DNA of 64,000 bases. Origin: Hymenochaete sp. R1 (lineage: Eukaryota; Basidiomycota; Agaricomycetes; Hymenochaetales; Hymenochaetaceae). Each line of letters starts with the position of its first letter. Position 1 is the first letter of the stretch. The notes beneath the pieces were generated by a model. The model saw only the letters and a list, made by a program, of their open reading frames with translations. It ran no database searches and had not been told where the DNA came from. The stretch lies in NCBI GenBank assembly GCA_019400425.1, contig JAFREE010000042.1:1-64000 (forward strand), read 5' to 3'. Shown piece by piece: positions 23,235 to 35,900 of the stretch. A program made the position numbers and the translations under genes.

Positions 23235-24307
23235 ATGAGCTACCAACGTCCAGATGGAAGGCTTCACAACGAGATCCGGGATATCATCATTGTCTTTGAT
23301 GGGCTTTGCAGCGTTGATGGTTCTGCACGGTTCAGCTTTGGTGAAGCATCCGTATAATATGCAAACTACCCTTCGAGTTTGCTAATACCGAGTAATTATA
23401 CGGAACATAGGTGAAACGAAAGCACTGGCATCCATATCTGGTCCGATGGAAGTAAAGCTTGTAGCTGAACAGGCTTCGAAAGCTACATTCGAGGTCTTTT
23501 TCAGACCTTTGGCTGGTCTACCTGGTGCGTCGGCCACAAGTCCATGCTGATTAAATACGTCGACTATTGGCTCACAATATTTTTTTTGTTCGTATTGACG
23601 AAGGCGTGGAGGCTAAGGCATTCGCCTCCATCCTCCGCAATGCACTCCTTCCCAGTATGATCCTCACCAACTCGCCGCGCTCGCTCATCCAACTTGTCGC
23701 CCAATCGCTCGTAACATCTACATCCTCGTCCCAATCCGGATCCACTCCTACCTCGCCACTTTCGTCTTCAAGCTCGATTGTGCGTTTAGGGTTTGCGACA
23801 TTAGCTGCAGCCATCAACGCGTCGACACTTGCCTTGTTGAATGCCTCTTCTGTGCCTCTCAAAGGAATCGTATGCGCCGCCTCCGTCGGGCGTGTGAAAG
23901 GCTCGGACGGGAACATAGAGTCATACACCCTTATCGTAGACCCGTCTCAAGAAGAACATAAGCACCTCGATGCAGCTGGGACGTTTGCATTTCTCATTAG
24001 TGGAGGTAAACTTATCTCCGAGTCTATGGCCGGAGAGGAGATGGCAACGGAGGTTCGAACGAAACCGAAAGCGGAGCTCGTTTGGTCAAATTGGAGTGCG
24101 ATGCCGTTTGATGAAGAGGAGTCTGTTCGAGCTCTGGAGCTTGCTCGGGTTGCGGCGCTGAGGGTGCGGGAACATATGAAGGAGGCTATTGTGCGTGTTG
24201 TGCATGTAGGCGTAGGAGTAGAGAATGCGAAGAGCAAGAAAGATAAAGAAAAAGTACAGGTAGATCCACCTAATGTAACAGACGACGATACAATGGAGAT
24301 TTCCTGA
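23235..24307 (+). CDS. RRP46: Exosome complex subunit RRP46 (EXOSC5-like RNase PH fold)
   Basis: Three exons (23235-23340, 23411-23524, 23604-24307) sum to 924 nt, giving 307 residues. The start MSYQRPDGRLHNEIRDI and the stretch LCSVDGSARFSFGETKALAS are the signature opening of RNase PH-like exosome subunits. They continue with ISGPMEVKLVAEQ, VEAKAFASILRNALLPS and ALLNASSVPLKGIVCAASVG. Rrp46 sits in the six-membered ring of the 3'-5' RNA exosome in the nucleus and cytoplasm and is catalytically inert in fungi. The C-terminus is longer than usual, with a Lys-rich helix (NAKSKKDKEKVQVDPP). The ATG at 23235 is the only one giving the conserved RPDGR start. The stop lies 64 nt from the converging DUF6533 gene. 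Confidence 0.92.
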
Positions 24308-24371
24308 TGGTCTAGTCTACAAATCTGCCTACGTGCAAGAAAATTGTTTGGGGCAAGATCACTAACTTTCA

Positions 24372-26178
24372 CTATGAGAATTCGATAAGCGAAATAGTCG
24401 ACAGCCCAAACACTTTCCCTTCTGCTTCTTGGGCGGAAGCTTCTTTCAGGTTGAGTAGAAGCCTGCTCGTAAGGACGCACAGGAGAGCCGGACTGCCGAG
24501 TACGTCGAGGATTCGGGAAGTCAAGGGAGCGTTTGAGAGAAAGCTGACGAGGATCTTGGAAGTATCGCAGACGATCATCCTACAAGGACCATGAATATAA
24601 GTTGGTGACCGGTTACCTGACCTCACAAATGGCCCTTACACTGCGAAATATGCGGCCTGGTCCTCAAATATGAGCCTGACCAGCTTCAACCCGCGGAAAC
24701 CAGCCGAAAGCTTCCAAAATTCCGTAGCTTTGTATATGGCGAAGGCTGAGACGACCGTCGTATATGTCAATGGTATGGACCTTGATGTGTATCATTAGGT
24801 CACGACAAGTGAATAACACGTTTTGTTTAGATTTAAAAAAAAACCACCGACCACATGAGAGGTACCGGTATGCTTGGTGCCTCGTTCTTTGTTGTGCAGG
24901 TAGATAGCTGGTCGGCGATGCTACCGACAACAGCTGTTTTTTTAAATAAATAAACATGTTCTAAGTCAGACACGGTGCATGCACGTACTTCAAATGCAAT
25001 ACTTCTTACCGCCCTCGTAGTAAACGACATATAAAGTGATTGGGAAAACAACGATCGCTTGCACCGAGAAAAGAGTCCAGAAGAATGCCATCAATTTACG
25101 GTCTTTCGTGGCGAGTTAGCATTGGGGACCAAGAAATGCACTGCGGGGACGTACGGCCGATGAACAAAGCCGAGAGGCGTATGGTGACAATGTCTGAGGA
25201 AAAGGATCAACCGTGATGGTAATCATGTAAAACGTTGCGTGCATACAGTCGAGGGACACTAGAATCAAGAAGTCTACATACGAAGCCGTCATATAATCAT
25301 CCTGCAATGGTACACTGAGAACTGGCTTACTCGTGAGAGGATATATCCACAGGCTTGCTTGGCCTATGTATTTTGCTCATGCTTTACGAATATGGGAAAT
25401 TGAGATTCAACCTACAGCTTCGACAAACGATCAGCACCTTGACATGTATCGCACTACTAGAACACTTACATCGATATGTCCACATTCAATATGAACCCTT
25501 TTAAATAACAAATTTTATCAGTAAAGCCTCTGGCATTCTGTATAGGAAACTCACTTAGCATCGCGAATGCATAACCGACAATGCCAAAGTAACGATTCTA
25601 AGACATATAAATCAGTAGACGTTCAAGAAAATATGAGATGCAATTACGAGAAAGTAGATCGCTTGAACGGGAGTAATGGGCCATTTCTGGTGACCGGCGA
25701 AAGAGATCAGCAGCGCCACTCAATTAAAGTGGACGTATATGAGTACCCAAAGATAAATGATCTATGTGTAGCGTATTTTGTCAATCTTCACTTCTACAAA
25801 ATAGCTCGTAGAGAAAGCACACACCTCTTTATCTAAAGTGATGACTGGTTCACATGGTTTAATTGGCTAGATTCAAGTAGCTTGACCATCAGAGATCTAA
25901 AAAAACAACCTCACTTGCGTCATAGACCATGAACGAGAGTATCCCGATGCTGGACAAAAGTCCGACATCGAGCTGGGAGACGACTGGCTCTATCAGTACA
26001 TCAGGAATAGAGCTACTTCCATCTGCAGAATGTTGAATTAGCATATGGTCAGGTCAAAGTTCTCAAAATCTAGACGTCGTTCCAGCACCGATATGGCCTG
26101 TAAGAAAAAATAGACGAAGAAAATGGGAGCTAAAAGAGGGTTCGGAAAAGGAGAGCACCGCCAGTGATACTCTGCCAT
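24372..26178 (-). CDS. DUF6533-family multi-pass membrane protein
   Basis: A gene cut into about ten small exons. Recognisable pieces in order: DVGLLSSIGILSFMVYDA with ITLDKE (the YDxxLTLDxE hallmark), then IIYLW, then KWPITPVQAIYFLNRYFGIV, and GFILNVDIS. After a poorly resolved middle come KLMAFFWTLFSVQAIVVFPI, VVSAFAIYKATEFWKLSAGF, and a last exon with LTSRILDVLGSPALLCVLTS and RLLLNLKEA. This matches the large mushroom-specific DUF6533 family of about seven-helix proteins, whose function is unknown. The 5' end is unsure: an open segment from ATG 26178 can be spliced in phase, while another candidate first exon starts at 26568. Exon joins in the middle (about 25100-25350) are also uncertain. 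The family usually occurs in many copies per genome. Confidence 0.65.
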
Positions 26179-26845
26179 CAACAGATTGTATTTATACGCC
26201 TGGCTAGGAAAAGACGCCGACCGCGATTTCGCAAAGGATAATGCTCCGCCATAGAATGTCCATTCACCGCTTCCAGGTTTGAAAAAGAATCAATTAAAAG
26301 AAAAGTTCCCCCTAACAAAGCGATGTTGGGTGATGCACGTGTCAGAGTTGAGGTGTCGAGGCCTCTTTTAGGGATATCCATATGAGCTGCCCGCCAGTAG
26401 ATGGCCAAAAAAAGAGCAACGAATGCAAATAGACGAGAGTATATATGGCTGGTTCGAGTACTTTGACCTGGCCGAGGTTCGGAAGGTGGCACTATCCGAT
26501 ACTTGAAGCTGATCCGTGGTCAAGCCGCTGTCAGATAGCGAGTCAGACGAATGATTAAGAGCATTCAATTTGCATACGAAGCTCTAGAGTTCGGAGTTAA
26601 GTGCGACCTGCTGCGGGAGAGATGCCAAGTCCACGCTCCGACCAACCACTCGGTATCAAAGTGGATGAGTTACGCCTGCGTGGATCGTGCACGTAGTCGG
26701 AAAAAAACATTGTACCATAGATGTCATGGACAAGATACTGCATTTAAACGAGGAAAACATGCGCGAGGAAACGAGAGGAAGTAAGAGTACACACGAATTA
26801 TATCCGGATCAAAGAGGGGGGGGAGGTCAAAACGAGGGAAGACGA
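26179..26845. other. Intergenic or unresolved 5' region of the DUF6533 gene
   Basis: This contains a minus-strand open segment starting ATG 26568 (MNALNHSSDSLSDSGLTTDQ) that could be a first exon of the DUF6533 gene, but its splice phase does not match the next certain exon directly. A G-run lies at about 26814-26824, next to the bystin stop codon. Nothing else is recognised. Confidence 0.35.
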
Positions 26846-28556
26846 TCAGTTCATAGCGATATCACCGTCCATATCTGGTCGTGGTTCGCCGCGCACTGTT
26901 GCACTAACGAGTTCCCGGCGAACCTCCGGACTGATTTGGATGTGCGGGGTTGCGCGGATGACGTCAAGAAGGGCATCTTTCTGGTCCGGAGTCAAGTCTG
27001 CGGCGTATCTGTAACGCGTGTAGGTGGTCAATAAATGAATGATCGAAGCTCGGTCACCAGAAAGGCGAATAAGAGTAAACGTACCGCTGGACGAAGACTA
27101 GCAGGCTTTGATGCCATAGCACAGGTAGCTTTTCGCTTTCTCCGCGCTTTGCTTTGTATGTGTTTGACAGTCTGATATAGTGAAACACGAGTGCGTCGAC
27201 GACCTTATACGGAAGCGCATATTTCTTATCCACTAATACCCGTATGAACAGAGACGTCGGACCGCTGTAATCCATATTTGCCAGCCGCATAATCGCTGCA
27301 GCAGAATGCACAAGGGGCACTTTGACTTTCGCCAACACGCTCGCAACGATCGCTGCCTCCTTCAGTGTTGCCCCTTCCTCAAGCATGGGAAATATGATTC
27401 CCTTGAAGAACGCCGAGGGCTTGTACAAAGAACGCTTGAGCGCCTCATACAAATGCGGACTGAGCTTGCCCGTCTCGTGGATATCCTCACGGACGGCATC
27501 AAGAACAACACCTTGAAGGTAAACGCGAGCCTGTGCAGGTTTCATATTAGAGACGAAAAGTTTGGTAGCAGCGCGAACAGCTTGTGGGGACCATCGTTCG
27601 GGATGGGTGAGGGCGAGGATGCGGGCCCAGGCGGGCAGGGATGGGATGATTTTAAAAGCTTTGGGAAGTGGGCCCGACTTGTATTTGCCCTTTTGGAGGA
27701 GATAACCGACCCTGGGTCGATGAAGGAGTAATTAGTTACCAGTAGTCTACAATACTTCTGCAATGCGTTACTCCAATAAAATACATACTTTGTATAGACT
27801 TCAACAACTTTTGGATTTAGCCCTTCTGCTGGGTCGGGTGCGCGGTCAACATCCTCGTTTAATCGGACTGGAGGGGCCGTGTGAATGGACGATTCATATA
27901 TACGGTGCAAAGACATACGTACTTTTTGTCACTTTCTTGATCGCATTCGGGTCGGTTGAAGCTTGCTCGTGCTCTTCTAATTTTGAAAAGATCATATCTG
28001 CGAGTGTCCGCCTCTCATTCGCACCAGGCGGTAGAAGTGTGTCCAAAGTTTCGAGATCCCCCGCATCTATTTGCTAGAAAAGGTTCCAACAACTGGAAGT
28101 GAGATAAGAAAGGGCGAGCTTACGAGTTCCGGATATTCCTCTTCCTCTAGCATTTCGTCTGCTGACAGACCACCCATGTCATCTTCCTCATCCGTATCAC
28201 TTGTCGACCGAGGCTTATAGAACGCTGCGGGTCGAGCAACCCCTTCCTCCTCATCTTCCTCACTATCATCCCCAATTTCTTCTTGCTGCGTTTTTGCAAG
28301 TTCAAATATACGCTTTGACGTCTTTGGGTCTAAAATTGCCTTTAAATAAGATTAAGTCGAGACTAGTACGACAAGGACATGGATCAAGACTCACCTCGCT
28401 GTCGTCCTCCCTTTCGTCTCCTGTCTTAAGAGACTTTTTCCGTTTACCAGGCTGCGAAACGGAACCATACTTTTCATGCAGCTCATCTTGCTTAAGCTGA
28501 ACATGCAATGGATCGTGCCTGGTCTTGCCTGGCGATTTTGAGGATACACGAGGCAT
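26846..28556 (-). CDS. ENP1: Bystin / Enp1, 40S ribosome assembly factor
   Basis: Starts MPRVSSKSPGKTRHDPLHVQ at 28556 and has at least four introns. The N-terminal third is charged and acidic (SDTDEEDDMGGLSADEMLEE), with ERRTLADMIFSKLEEHE. The conserved bystin domain includes KVGLLLQKYKSGPLPKAFKI, NMKPAQARVYLQGVVLDAVR, YKPSAFFKGIIFPMLEEGAT and YALPYKVVDALVFHYIR. It also has LPVLWHQSLLVFVQRY and RYAADLTPDQKDALLDVIR. Bystin/Enp1 is an essential component of pre-40S particles needed for 18S rRNA maturation and nuclear export. The short tail after the conserved domain ends MDGDIAMN. It is divergent from the UDP-glucuronate decarboxylase gene. Confidence 0.95.
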
Positions 28557-28922
28557 GATTGTATGCGGACAATTTTTGAGAGAAGGAAGAAGGTGAGTTG
28601 TAAAGCTCAAATTCTTGAAGCCGTCGATCGGTGAACCTGAGCTGGCTATAGGCTGCTGGGCGGTCAAAGCACTCAAGTCCAAGTCGTTGGGTGACTTCTT
28701 TGACAAGGTGCAGGCTGTAGCGTACGTTTCATGGATAACTAGCACCGGCTACAATTGCGGTCGACAGCGAACAAGTCGAATGAATAGGAAATTTTCAAAG
28801 AAAACGAGGTGAATTGGGAATAGGTCGAGGTCCCAGGTCAGGGCGTTCAAGGCCCGATTTCGAACACGGTCTCACCGCGCTCTCCTCAACTCCTCCATCC
28901 CATCTCTTTCCTTCAGACCGCC
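28557..28922. promoter_or_regulatory. Bidirectional promoter, bystin and UDP-glucuronate decarboxylase
   Basis: A 366-bp region lies between divergent start codons. The side facing the decarboxylase ends in a pyrimidine tract (about 28880-28918) directly before its ATG. No TATA box is seen. Confidence 0.4.
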
Positions 28923-30621
28923 ATGTCCACTCTCTCTGGTCACCCCTCCAACCGTCGTTTGTTTTCCTTCCAAGACTCTGCTGTCGACAAGGAGGGCAAA
29001 GAGATCACTTCCGTTGGCTTCAATCGCTTCGGATTCGACTCTGAGGTTTCTCTATCTGCCCTTCGTGCTCTTTATCTCCGCCCACACTATGTGAACACGT
29101 CCCAACGCAAGCCAGACGAAGAGGGGAAAGAAAAGGTCGAGCAGTCTATCGTCAAGATTGACGATGAAAACGACCTGTTCACTGGTGGTGACGCCGACAT
29201 GTACCAGTCGAAATCCATCTACCACCCGGAATCGCATTCCATCTCCTACACAACCCTTAGTCGCTTCCCGCCAGTGAAGCTTCTTGCGCCTTCAGCAAGA
29301 AAGCGTGTTCTTGTTACGGGTGGTGCCGGATTCGTTGGTTCTCATCTTGTCGACCGTCTCATGCTCCTGGGACACGAAGTCACCGTTCTCGACAACTTCT
29401 TCACTGGCTCGAGGACAAATGTCAGCCATTGGATCGGCCACCCCAATTTTGAGATGGTCCGCCATGATGTCGTCGAGCCCTTCATGATTGAATGCGACCG
29501 TGAGCTCATTCATAACACTTTTTTTGACCATAAGGTAGCACGCGCCGTGCATATAGCTGACTTTCTCGGTAGAGATTTACCACCTGGCATGCCCGGCTTC
29601 ACCGCCTCATTATCAGGCCAACCCCGTCAAAACGATCAAGACCTCTTTTCTCGGGACACTCAATATGCTAGGCCTCGCAAAACGGACAAAGGCGCGCTTT
29701 TTGATTAGCAGTACATCTGGTGCGTTCTGGTCTTCGCGCCGGTTGTTCCGAACCTTGCGCTTCTAGATCAGTATGCATTTGGTACCAGTTTTACTCATGC
29801 ACCCATCAGAGGTATATGGCGATCCCGAGGTCCATCCTCAGCCAGAGACATAGTGAGCTCTGTATCTAGCATATTGACTGTCTACTGAATACTCTTTGCG
29901 TAAAGTTGGGGTAATGTCAACCCAATAGGCATCAGGGCCTGCTACGATGAAGGAAAACGCGTAGCTGAGACCCTCACATATGGATTCCACCATCAGGATG
30001 GTGTCGACGTCCGTGTCGCGCGCATTTTCAACACTTACGGCAAGTAGTATTCTTTCAATTCTATTTTTATCTCTCGCTAAGGCACCGCCTTATTGTCTAG
30101 GACCACGAAGTACGCGCAAGCTTTTCCCATTCAATATGTAAAAAAAAAATACTGACCTCTGGCACTGTTGAAATCATCCAGTGAACCCTTTTGATGGTCG
30201 TGTCGTTTCCAATTTCATCGTGCAGGCTCTTCGAGGCGAAGAGCTGACTGTATATGGTGGCGGACAACAGACGCGTTCCTTCCAATACATCCACGACCTG
30301 ATTGACGGGCTCATCGCCTGTATGAACTCGGACTACGACCAACCCATCAATGTCGGAAACTCAGAAGAGTTTACGATCGCGGAGTTCGCAGATGTTGTGA
30401 GGGAGGTAGTAGAGAAAGTCCAGCTCGAAGACGGGGTAAAGGACGCAAAGAAGGTTGGCGTAAAGGACATGCCAATGCCAAAAGATGACCCGAAGCAAAG
30501 AAAACCAGACACCACGAGGGCGAAGGAGGTCCTTGGTTGGCAACCAAGGTGGTCTGTGCGGATGGGGTTGGAGGAGATGGTGAGGTACTACAAGGCAAAA
30601 ATGGCCGAAGGTAGTCTGTGA
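28923..30621 (+). CDS. UXS1: UDP-glucuronic acid decarboxylase (UDP-xylose synthase)
   Basis: Six exons (28923-29499, 29573-29719, 29810-29852, 29906-30039, 30101-30109, 30182-30621) sum to 1350 nt, giving 449 residues. The Rossmann NAD-binding motif GGAGFVGSH lies at about 131-139. The catalytic Tyr and Lys are in ACYDEGKR (about 266-273). Family motifs include [54 protein letters not shown] and [19 protein letters not shown]. The enzyme converts UDP-glucuronate to UDP-xylose for glycan and capsule-type polysaccharide synthesis. About 120 residues precede the catalytic domain, with no obvious membrane anchor. The exon coding the PR of YGPRMNP is 9 nt long and the intron before it begins with GC. 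Both are required to keep the frame. Confidence 0.96.
30040..30181 (+). other. GC-AG intron, 9-nt microexon and following intron
   Basis: The intron 30040-30100 starts gcaagtag and ends gtctag. The exon GACCACGAA (30101-30109) follows, then a GT-AG intron 30110-30181. Only this arrangement gives TAC-GGA-CCA-CGA-ATG-AAC and a total length divisible by three. The GT four bases downstream of the GC donor would shift the frame. Confidence 0.85.
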
Positions 30622-30810
30622 GGATTTTTTTATCGTTTCTTCCTCACTTGAAGGTTTTCTTGGGATAATTTGGACGTGATCGTTATAGAAAACATTCAGT
30701 CTGTAGATAGTTCTGACCCTGTTGTTTGTTATGCCAATACTCCTACCCGTACTTTTAGAGCGCACGCGTCATGCATGCACCTTTTCAATTCCCCTTCTCC
30801 GTAATCGACC

Positions 30811-32499
30811 ATGTCCGATCTCTCCTCAAAACTCTCGTCCATTCAATCCCTTTCCCAAAAAGAAAAACCTCAAGCATACCTTACACTTCTTTCAAATGCT
30901 CTTGCTCAACAGCCTGATGCAGCCGCCGTGGCGCGTGACGTACACGCCGTCCTTACTGACGCCCTTACCGCCGTCGCTGCAGGACAGGTTGTCCAGCGAC
31001 AGGTTCTCTCGGTATTCGCAGACAGGCTCAAAGATGGGGCTTTAAAAGATGCGGTGCTGAAACGAAGAGTTGTGGAGGATGCAATTGAGACGGCACAGGG
31101 GAGTGGGAGCGCAGCAGCTTTGGAGGAACAGGTGTGTTTGTGCTTCATCGCTACTGCGTCGTCCACGATGGCGGATGCACTCATTGACAGCTCAGGTCAA
31201 TAGCTTGAGATATCAGCTCGCTGAGCTGCTTGAAGCCGATGAAGATTGGACAGAGGCTGCGCGGGTCCTACGAGGTGTCAAAGTCGAGTGTGTGCTCTCA
31301 CTCCGTTAATCCAGTCCCGTCCCTGTCCTTCTCAACTCACATCGTTTCACCAATACTCTAACAATGTAGCCTTCTTCCTGACAACGAAAAGCTCGCACTG
31401 TACATCCGAATCATGCGCCTTTCGCTCGAGGAGGAAGATAACACGCAAGCAGAGACGTATTACACACGGGCTGCGCCGCTCATGAACGCCTCAGTTGATG
31501 TCGAGACCCAGCTGCATTTCAAGCTCTGCCAGGCCCGAATCAACGACTATGCACGTAAATTCCTCGAAGCGGCTTCGAAGTATCATGAAATCAGCTGGAT
31601 GGGGACAATTGCGGAGGATAACAGGATGCTAGCTCTGTGAGTTGCCCTTTCATTTCGATCGCACTTTGATTAATGCACCACGCATACACACTTGTTTGCT
31701 CGAGGATTCTTTCACTAAACCCCGCCAAATAGATCCGCCGCAGTTACTTGCGCTGTACTTGCGCCTGCAGGTCCTAACAGATCCCGTGTGCTTGCCTCCC
31801 TCTATCGGGACGAGCGTACCTCCCAACTTCCTACGCACAACATCCTCACCAAAATCTTCCTTGACCGCATCCTCCGTCCCGCCGAGGTCAAAGATTTCGA
31901 AGCCACTCTCCGAACACATCAACTCGCACGCATCGCGCAATCATCTAACGACCGACTCGCCGCTTCCCGCGCGGACGACGCGAACGAATCCGGGACGGGT
32001 CCAGGCTCGGGAGACGTCTCGGAGCCCGTATCGACTCGTACGGGACCCAGTACCGTATTAGACCGGGCTGTATTGGAGCATAATTTGCTCGCGTCCTCGA
32101 AGATCTATAACAATATCACTTTCCGTGGGCTTGGGGCGTTGTTAGACTTGACGCCTGGTGCGGCGGAGACGATGGCGAGGCGGATGATTGAGCAGGGCCG
32201 GTTGAAGGCGTCGATTGACCAGGTTGAGCGGCTGATCTGGTTTGAGGACTCGAAGGAAGAGGACGATGCGCAGGGAAAAGCCGGGGGGCTCGGAGAGGTG
32301 GACATGCATACAGAAGATACGGGTGCGCCGTACACGAAGAAGTGGGATATGCAAATTCGCAATACCGCTGCTAATGTACGTTCATCTGCTCGGCATTTGT
32401 CCCTTTCTTGGATCGGAGCTCACCTATTGTGCTCTACAGGTCGAATTGATTGTCCAACATCTAGCCGATAAGAAACTCGTCGCATTCCCTGCTTGTTAA
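30811..32499 (+). CDS. CSN4: COP9 signalosome subunit 4 (CSN4)
   Basis: Roughly 480 residues in about five exons, starting MSDLSSKLSSIQSLSQKEKP. Helical-repeat segments LRYQLAELLEADEDWTEAAR, KLALYIRIMRLSLEEEDNTQ, AETYYTRAAPLMN and LCQARINDYARKFLEAASKY match CSN4. The PCI domain follows (VLDRAVLEHNLLASSKIYNN; ITFRGLGALLDLTPGAAET). It ends VQHLADKKLVAFPAC. CSN4 belongs to the complex that removes NEDD8 from cullins and so controls cullin-RING ligases. An insert rich in Asn, Gly and Ser (DDANESGTGPGSGDVSEPVS) precedes the PCI domain, and a Glu/Gly-rich loop interrupts its end. RBX1, one target of this regulation, is at 5.2 kb. Confidence 0.94.
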
Positions 32500-32937
32500 A
32501 AAGCCTCAGATGTAGCTAAGAAGTCTATTAAACTCGTCAATACTGTACAAGTACCCTCGCTTTCCTCTGCCACTTCTACATCTATTGCTGTATATCATTC
32601 CACTGTTTAGATAGATCACCAAATTGAAATTAGTCGCTGCAATCCTGCGAAGAATGAATAAGGATATTCGTACGGTGTATGGAATAAGACTATACATGCA
32701 TCAGGAGCCTGTTGAAAGTATGAAGATTGTGGATGGAAGCAGCGAGGGGAAAACGTCTAGTAAAGTTGGGTGAAGTTGCGAGCAGACGAAGTAGAATTGA
32801 ATGCAATCGAAGAAAGGCCATGCCACATGCAGAAAAAGGCTCCCACCGTGACTAGTACTAGTAAATAACTAATATTTTACAGATATAGAAATTCAATACT
32901 ATGAAGCACACATGCAACACCGGCAAATGATATAGCT
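32500..32937. other. Intergenic between converging CSN4 and CDK genes
   Basis: 438 bp hold the 3' ends of two converging genes. The sequence is moderately AT-rich and I see no further gene. ACTAGTACTAGTA (about 32850) is a short palindrome. Confidence 0.4.
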
Positions 32938-35900
32938 CTACGCCCAAGACACAGGCGAAACGTTCGAATCCCAAGTCCCCGTTGGTCCTTCAAGCTTTCG
33001 GCGCTTCTTCGCATGCTGGCGCTCACGCTCCCGTTCGCGTTTGGAATCGAGCTCGTGCCATTCGCCTTCAAGGGACGCAAGACTATACGTATAAATTTGA
33101 TTCAGTTTTATATCCATTTTGAAGAATAAATGATACTCTTTGTGATGCGTACGTTGCGGGGAGTTCGGGCTTCGGGTCTAGGGTGAAGTAAGAAGCCTCC
33201 AAAGCTTGGTCTGCAGTAGCACGTTCGAGTGGATCGTACGTCAGCAACCGTTCTGCAAGGTCGAGCGCGACCGGTGTCAGCCATCTGGTATATAGTGGTC
33301 AGTACAGATAACGAAACATTAGAAAAGAGAGAAAGTACTCGAAGGTTTCTCTGAAACGGTTGGGGATTATTTTCTTCGGCTTGACAAGTTGATACCATGG
33401 CATGTCGACGAGTCCCGACCATATTTCGGGCGTTGGAGTACCCATAATCTTGTAGATAGCATCCAACTGACTGATCTCGTCGATACCTGGGAAGATGGCA
33501 CTCTTGCAGTACAGTTCCATCATAATACAACTGGTATTGGCCGATTTAGGACGCTTTTCTCAACTTTTGGAATGAACAACTTACCCGGCACTCCACATGT
33601 CAACTTCAGGCCCGTACACGGTAGTACCCAGGAGGAGTTCTGGCGGGCGGTACCATACAGTGATGACACGGTTTGTATAATCTGCACGTCGTCGCTTCTG
33701 ATAAAAGCGAGCTAGTCCAAAATCCGCAAGTTTAAGCTTGCCACGGCTGTTGAGCAGAATGTTGGAACTCTTCATATCGCGATGTATGATACCTTTCCGA
33801 TGAAGGTAGGAGAGACCTTGCAATATCTGTTGGCAGAGTGACTTGCAGTGCGCAACTGTGAACGCGAAATTATGTTTTATAAGTCCAAGCAAGTCGTGAT
33901 CCATATACTCGAAGACCATATATACGGAACCTGAAAACACTTTAGATAATGCATAGAACACTTGCAGATATCATTCACCGTTATGTACCATCATTTCCAT
34001 CAACTGCACGACGTTCTCATGACGAAGAGACTGCAAAAGTTTGATCTCTCGCATGGCAGTAACAGGAAACCCATCTCTTTCCGTTTCCATCCGAATACGC
34101 TTCAGAGCGACGTGAGTCCCAGTCACTGTATTTCGAGCTTTGTAAACTTTGCCAAATGTACCCTCTCCGACTTGGCTAACGATCGCGTAAAGTTGATCCC
34201 TCAGACTTTCAACACTTTTCGGCGTAGCTTCCGAGTTGCCTTGTACCTGAACGCCATTGGTTTTTACAGAAGGAGATGGTAGAGTGCTCGGTACGGTGCT
34301 GTCGGCACGATCTGAAAGATTCGGTAGAAGCGAATCCTCTCGAGAAACTTGTTTCTTCGCAGGGGTTCGGTCTTGACTCGTCTTATCGCTGGTTTGAGAC
34401 ACCTCAGAAGTACGGCGGTGCTTGCCATGACGTTCATCTCGAGAGCGCTGCTTCTCACGCTCACGCCCTGCGGTATCGCCTTTGCGTCGAGTCGAAGGGC
34501 TATGAGTGTGTTTCTTCGATGGAGACGAGTCACCTTGTTCCCCATTCTGTGATCGAGTCTCCATTCCCCGGCTTTCCGGAAGTTCCTCACGTACATTTTG
34601 GGGGGACTTTGTCTGCGGCAAAGGAGACTCCTGCTCGTCCTCGTCTCCAGGGAAGAAGCGTTTCATAGACGCGCTGCTTTGCAGTGACCCGATGGGCTTG
34701 AATCCGGACTTGGCTTTAACTTCCACTGGTGACGTGCTTGTTATGACGGGGGATGTAGAAACTCTGGCGGATGCATGATTAACCGCGGAAGCGGCTGAAG
34801 CAGCACTTGGAGGTGGCGGCATCGATGATGAATCTACCACGGTGCTTTTGCGGGTTATCTCTTTCTCCAGGATGTTTGTGGAAATCGCCTGCGCAGCACT
34901 ACGATCCAGAGCTCGAGGACCTCCGCTGAAAGGGCCATTTCGCATCGGTTGCTGCTGTCTGACGTTAAGTCGAAGAGATTTCGCTTGAATTTCGATATCT
35001 TTCAATGATGTAGCAGTTGGAAGTCTATGCTTCGCTTTGGGTTTCGCGCCGCGACCTGGACTAGTGCTCCGGCTGCGAGAGCGACTGCTCAAACTCCTGC
35101 TCCTGCTGGAACTACGAGTAGAGCGGGACAATGAACGAGAATACCGACGTCGCCCTCGACCATTTTCTCCGTTCCGTGATATGCGCATTGGTGATCTATT
35201 CGAATAGGCTGCCTTGCTGGTGGTGGGAGAAAGCGGTCTTTTCACCACGTGGCCTTCACCCTGCTTACGTCTCGCCGGAGACACTGACATTGATCGTGAG
35301 CAATTTGATGACCGGCGGGAATACGCAGAATGTGCAGGCGAGCGTGAACGGCGACCAGAGGAAGTGTCACGTCGTCTTTTGAGATCAAGTTTAGGATCAC
35401 TTTTATCTTTATGGGAAGGCTGGGGCTCTCTTTTCTGCCAACTGTGGTCGCAAGTTATAGCGGTCAAAAGTCTTTAAGAGAGCAAAACGCAAGAGCAAAG
35501 CCCACTCACTTGTTCATCCCTTCATCCCTTTTTGTCGCTGCTTGCTTAGCCAGCCGCTGTGCCTTCTTCTTTTTGTTTTTCCTTGCGGTCTTGGAAAGTT
35601 CTTGAGGTAGCTCAGGCGGTCGTTCATACCTCCCAGGTGCTGTGTCAGATCGTTCTCCGGCCTTCCACGACGCAGCGGGTTCCCATTGACGCTCAACCGC
35701 GCTACAGGAGACTCGCTCATGAATATCATCATGTTTATGTTCACGTTCATAAATGATTGGGTACCTTTGACGTTGACCGCCGTTCCCTGCTGACCTCGAT
35801 GACTCGCCCACAGGCTCGCGGGGAGGTTCGTCGTGGGAGGGTACTTCTGCACTTCGTTGAGCACGACCTCTGCCCTGGTAACCAGCATCGGTTTCGTGTA

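Noticed and set aside
22902..23267. 121-codon open frame on the minus strand between the aspartic protease and RRP46
   Set aside because: It fills the intergenic region but overlaps the RRP46 start, has no recognisable motif or intron structure, and such lengths occur by chance in GC-balanced DNA.
32877..33080. 67-codon minus-strand frame at the 3' end of the CDK gene
   Set aside because: The correct frame here continues the kinase C-terminus and ends VSPVSWA; this one is a shadow.
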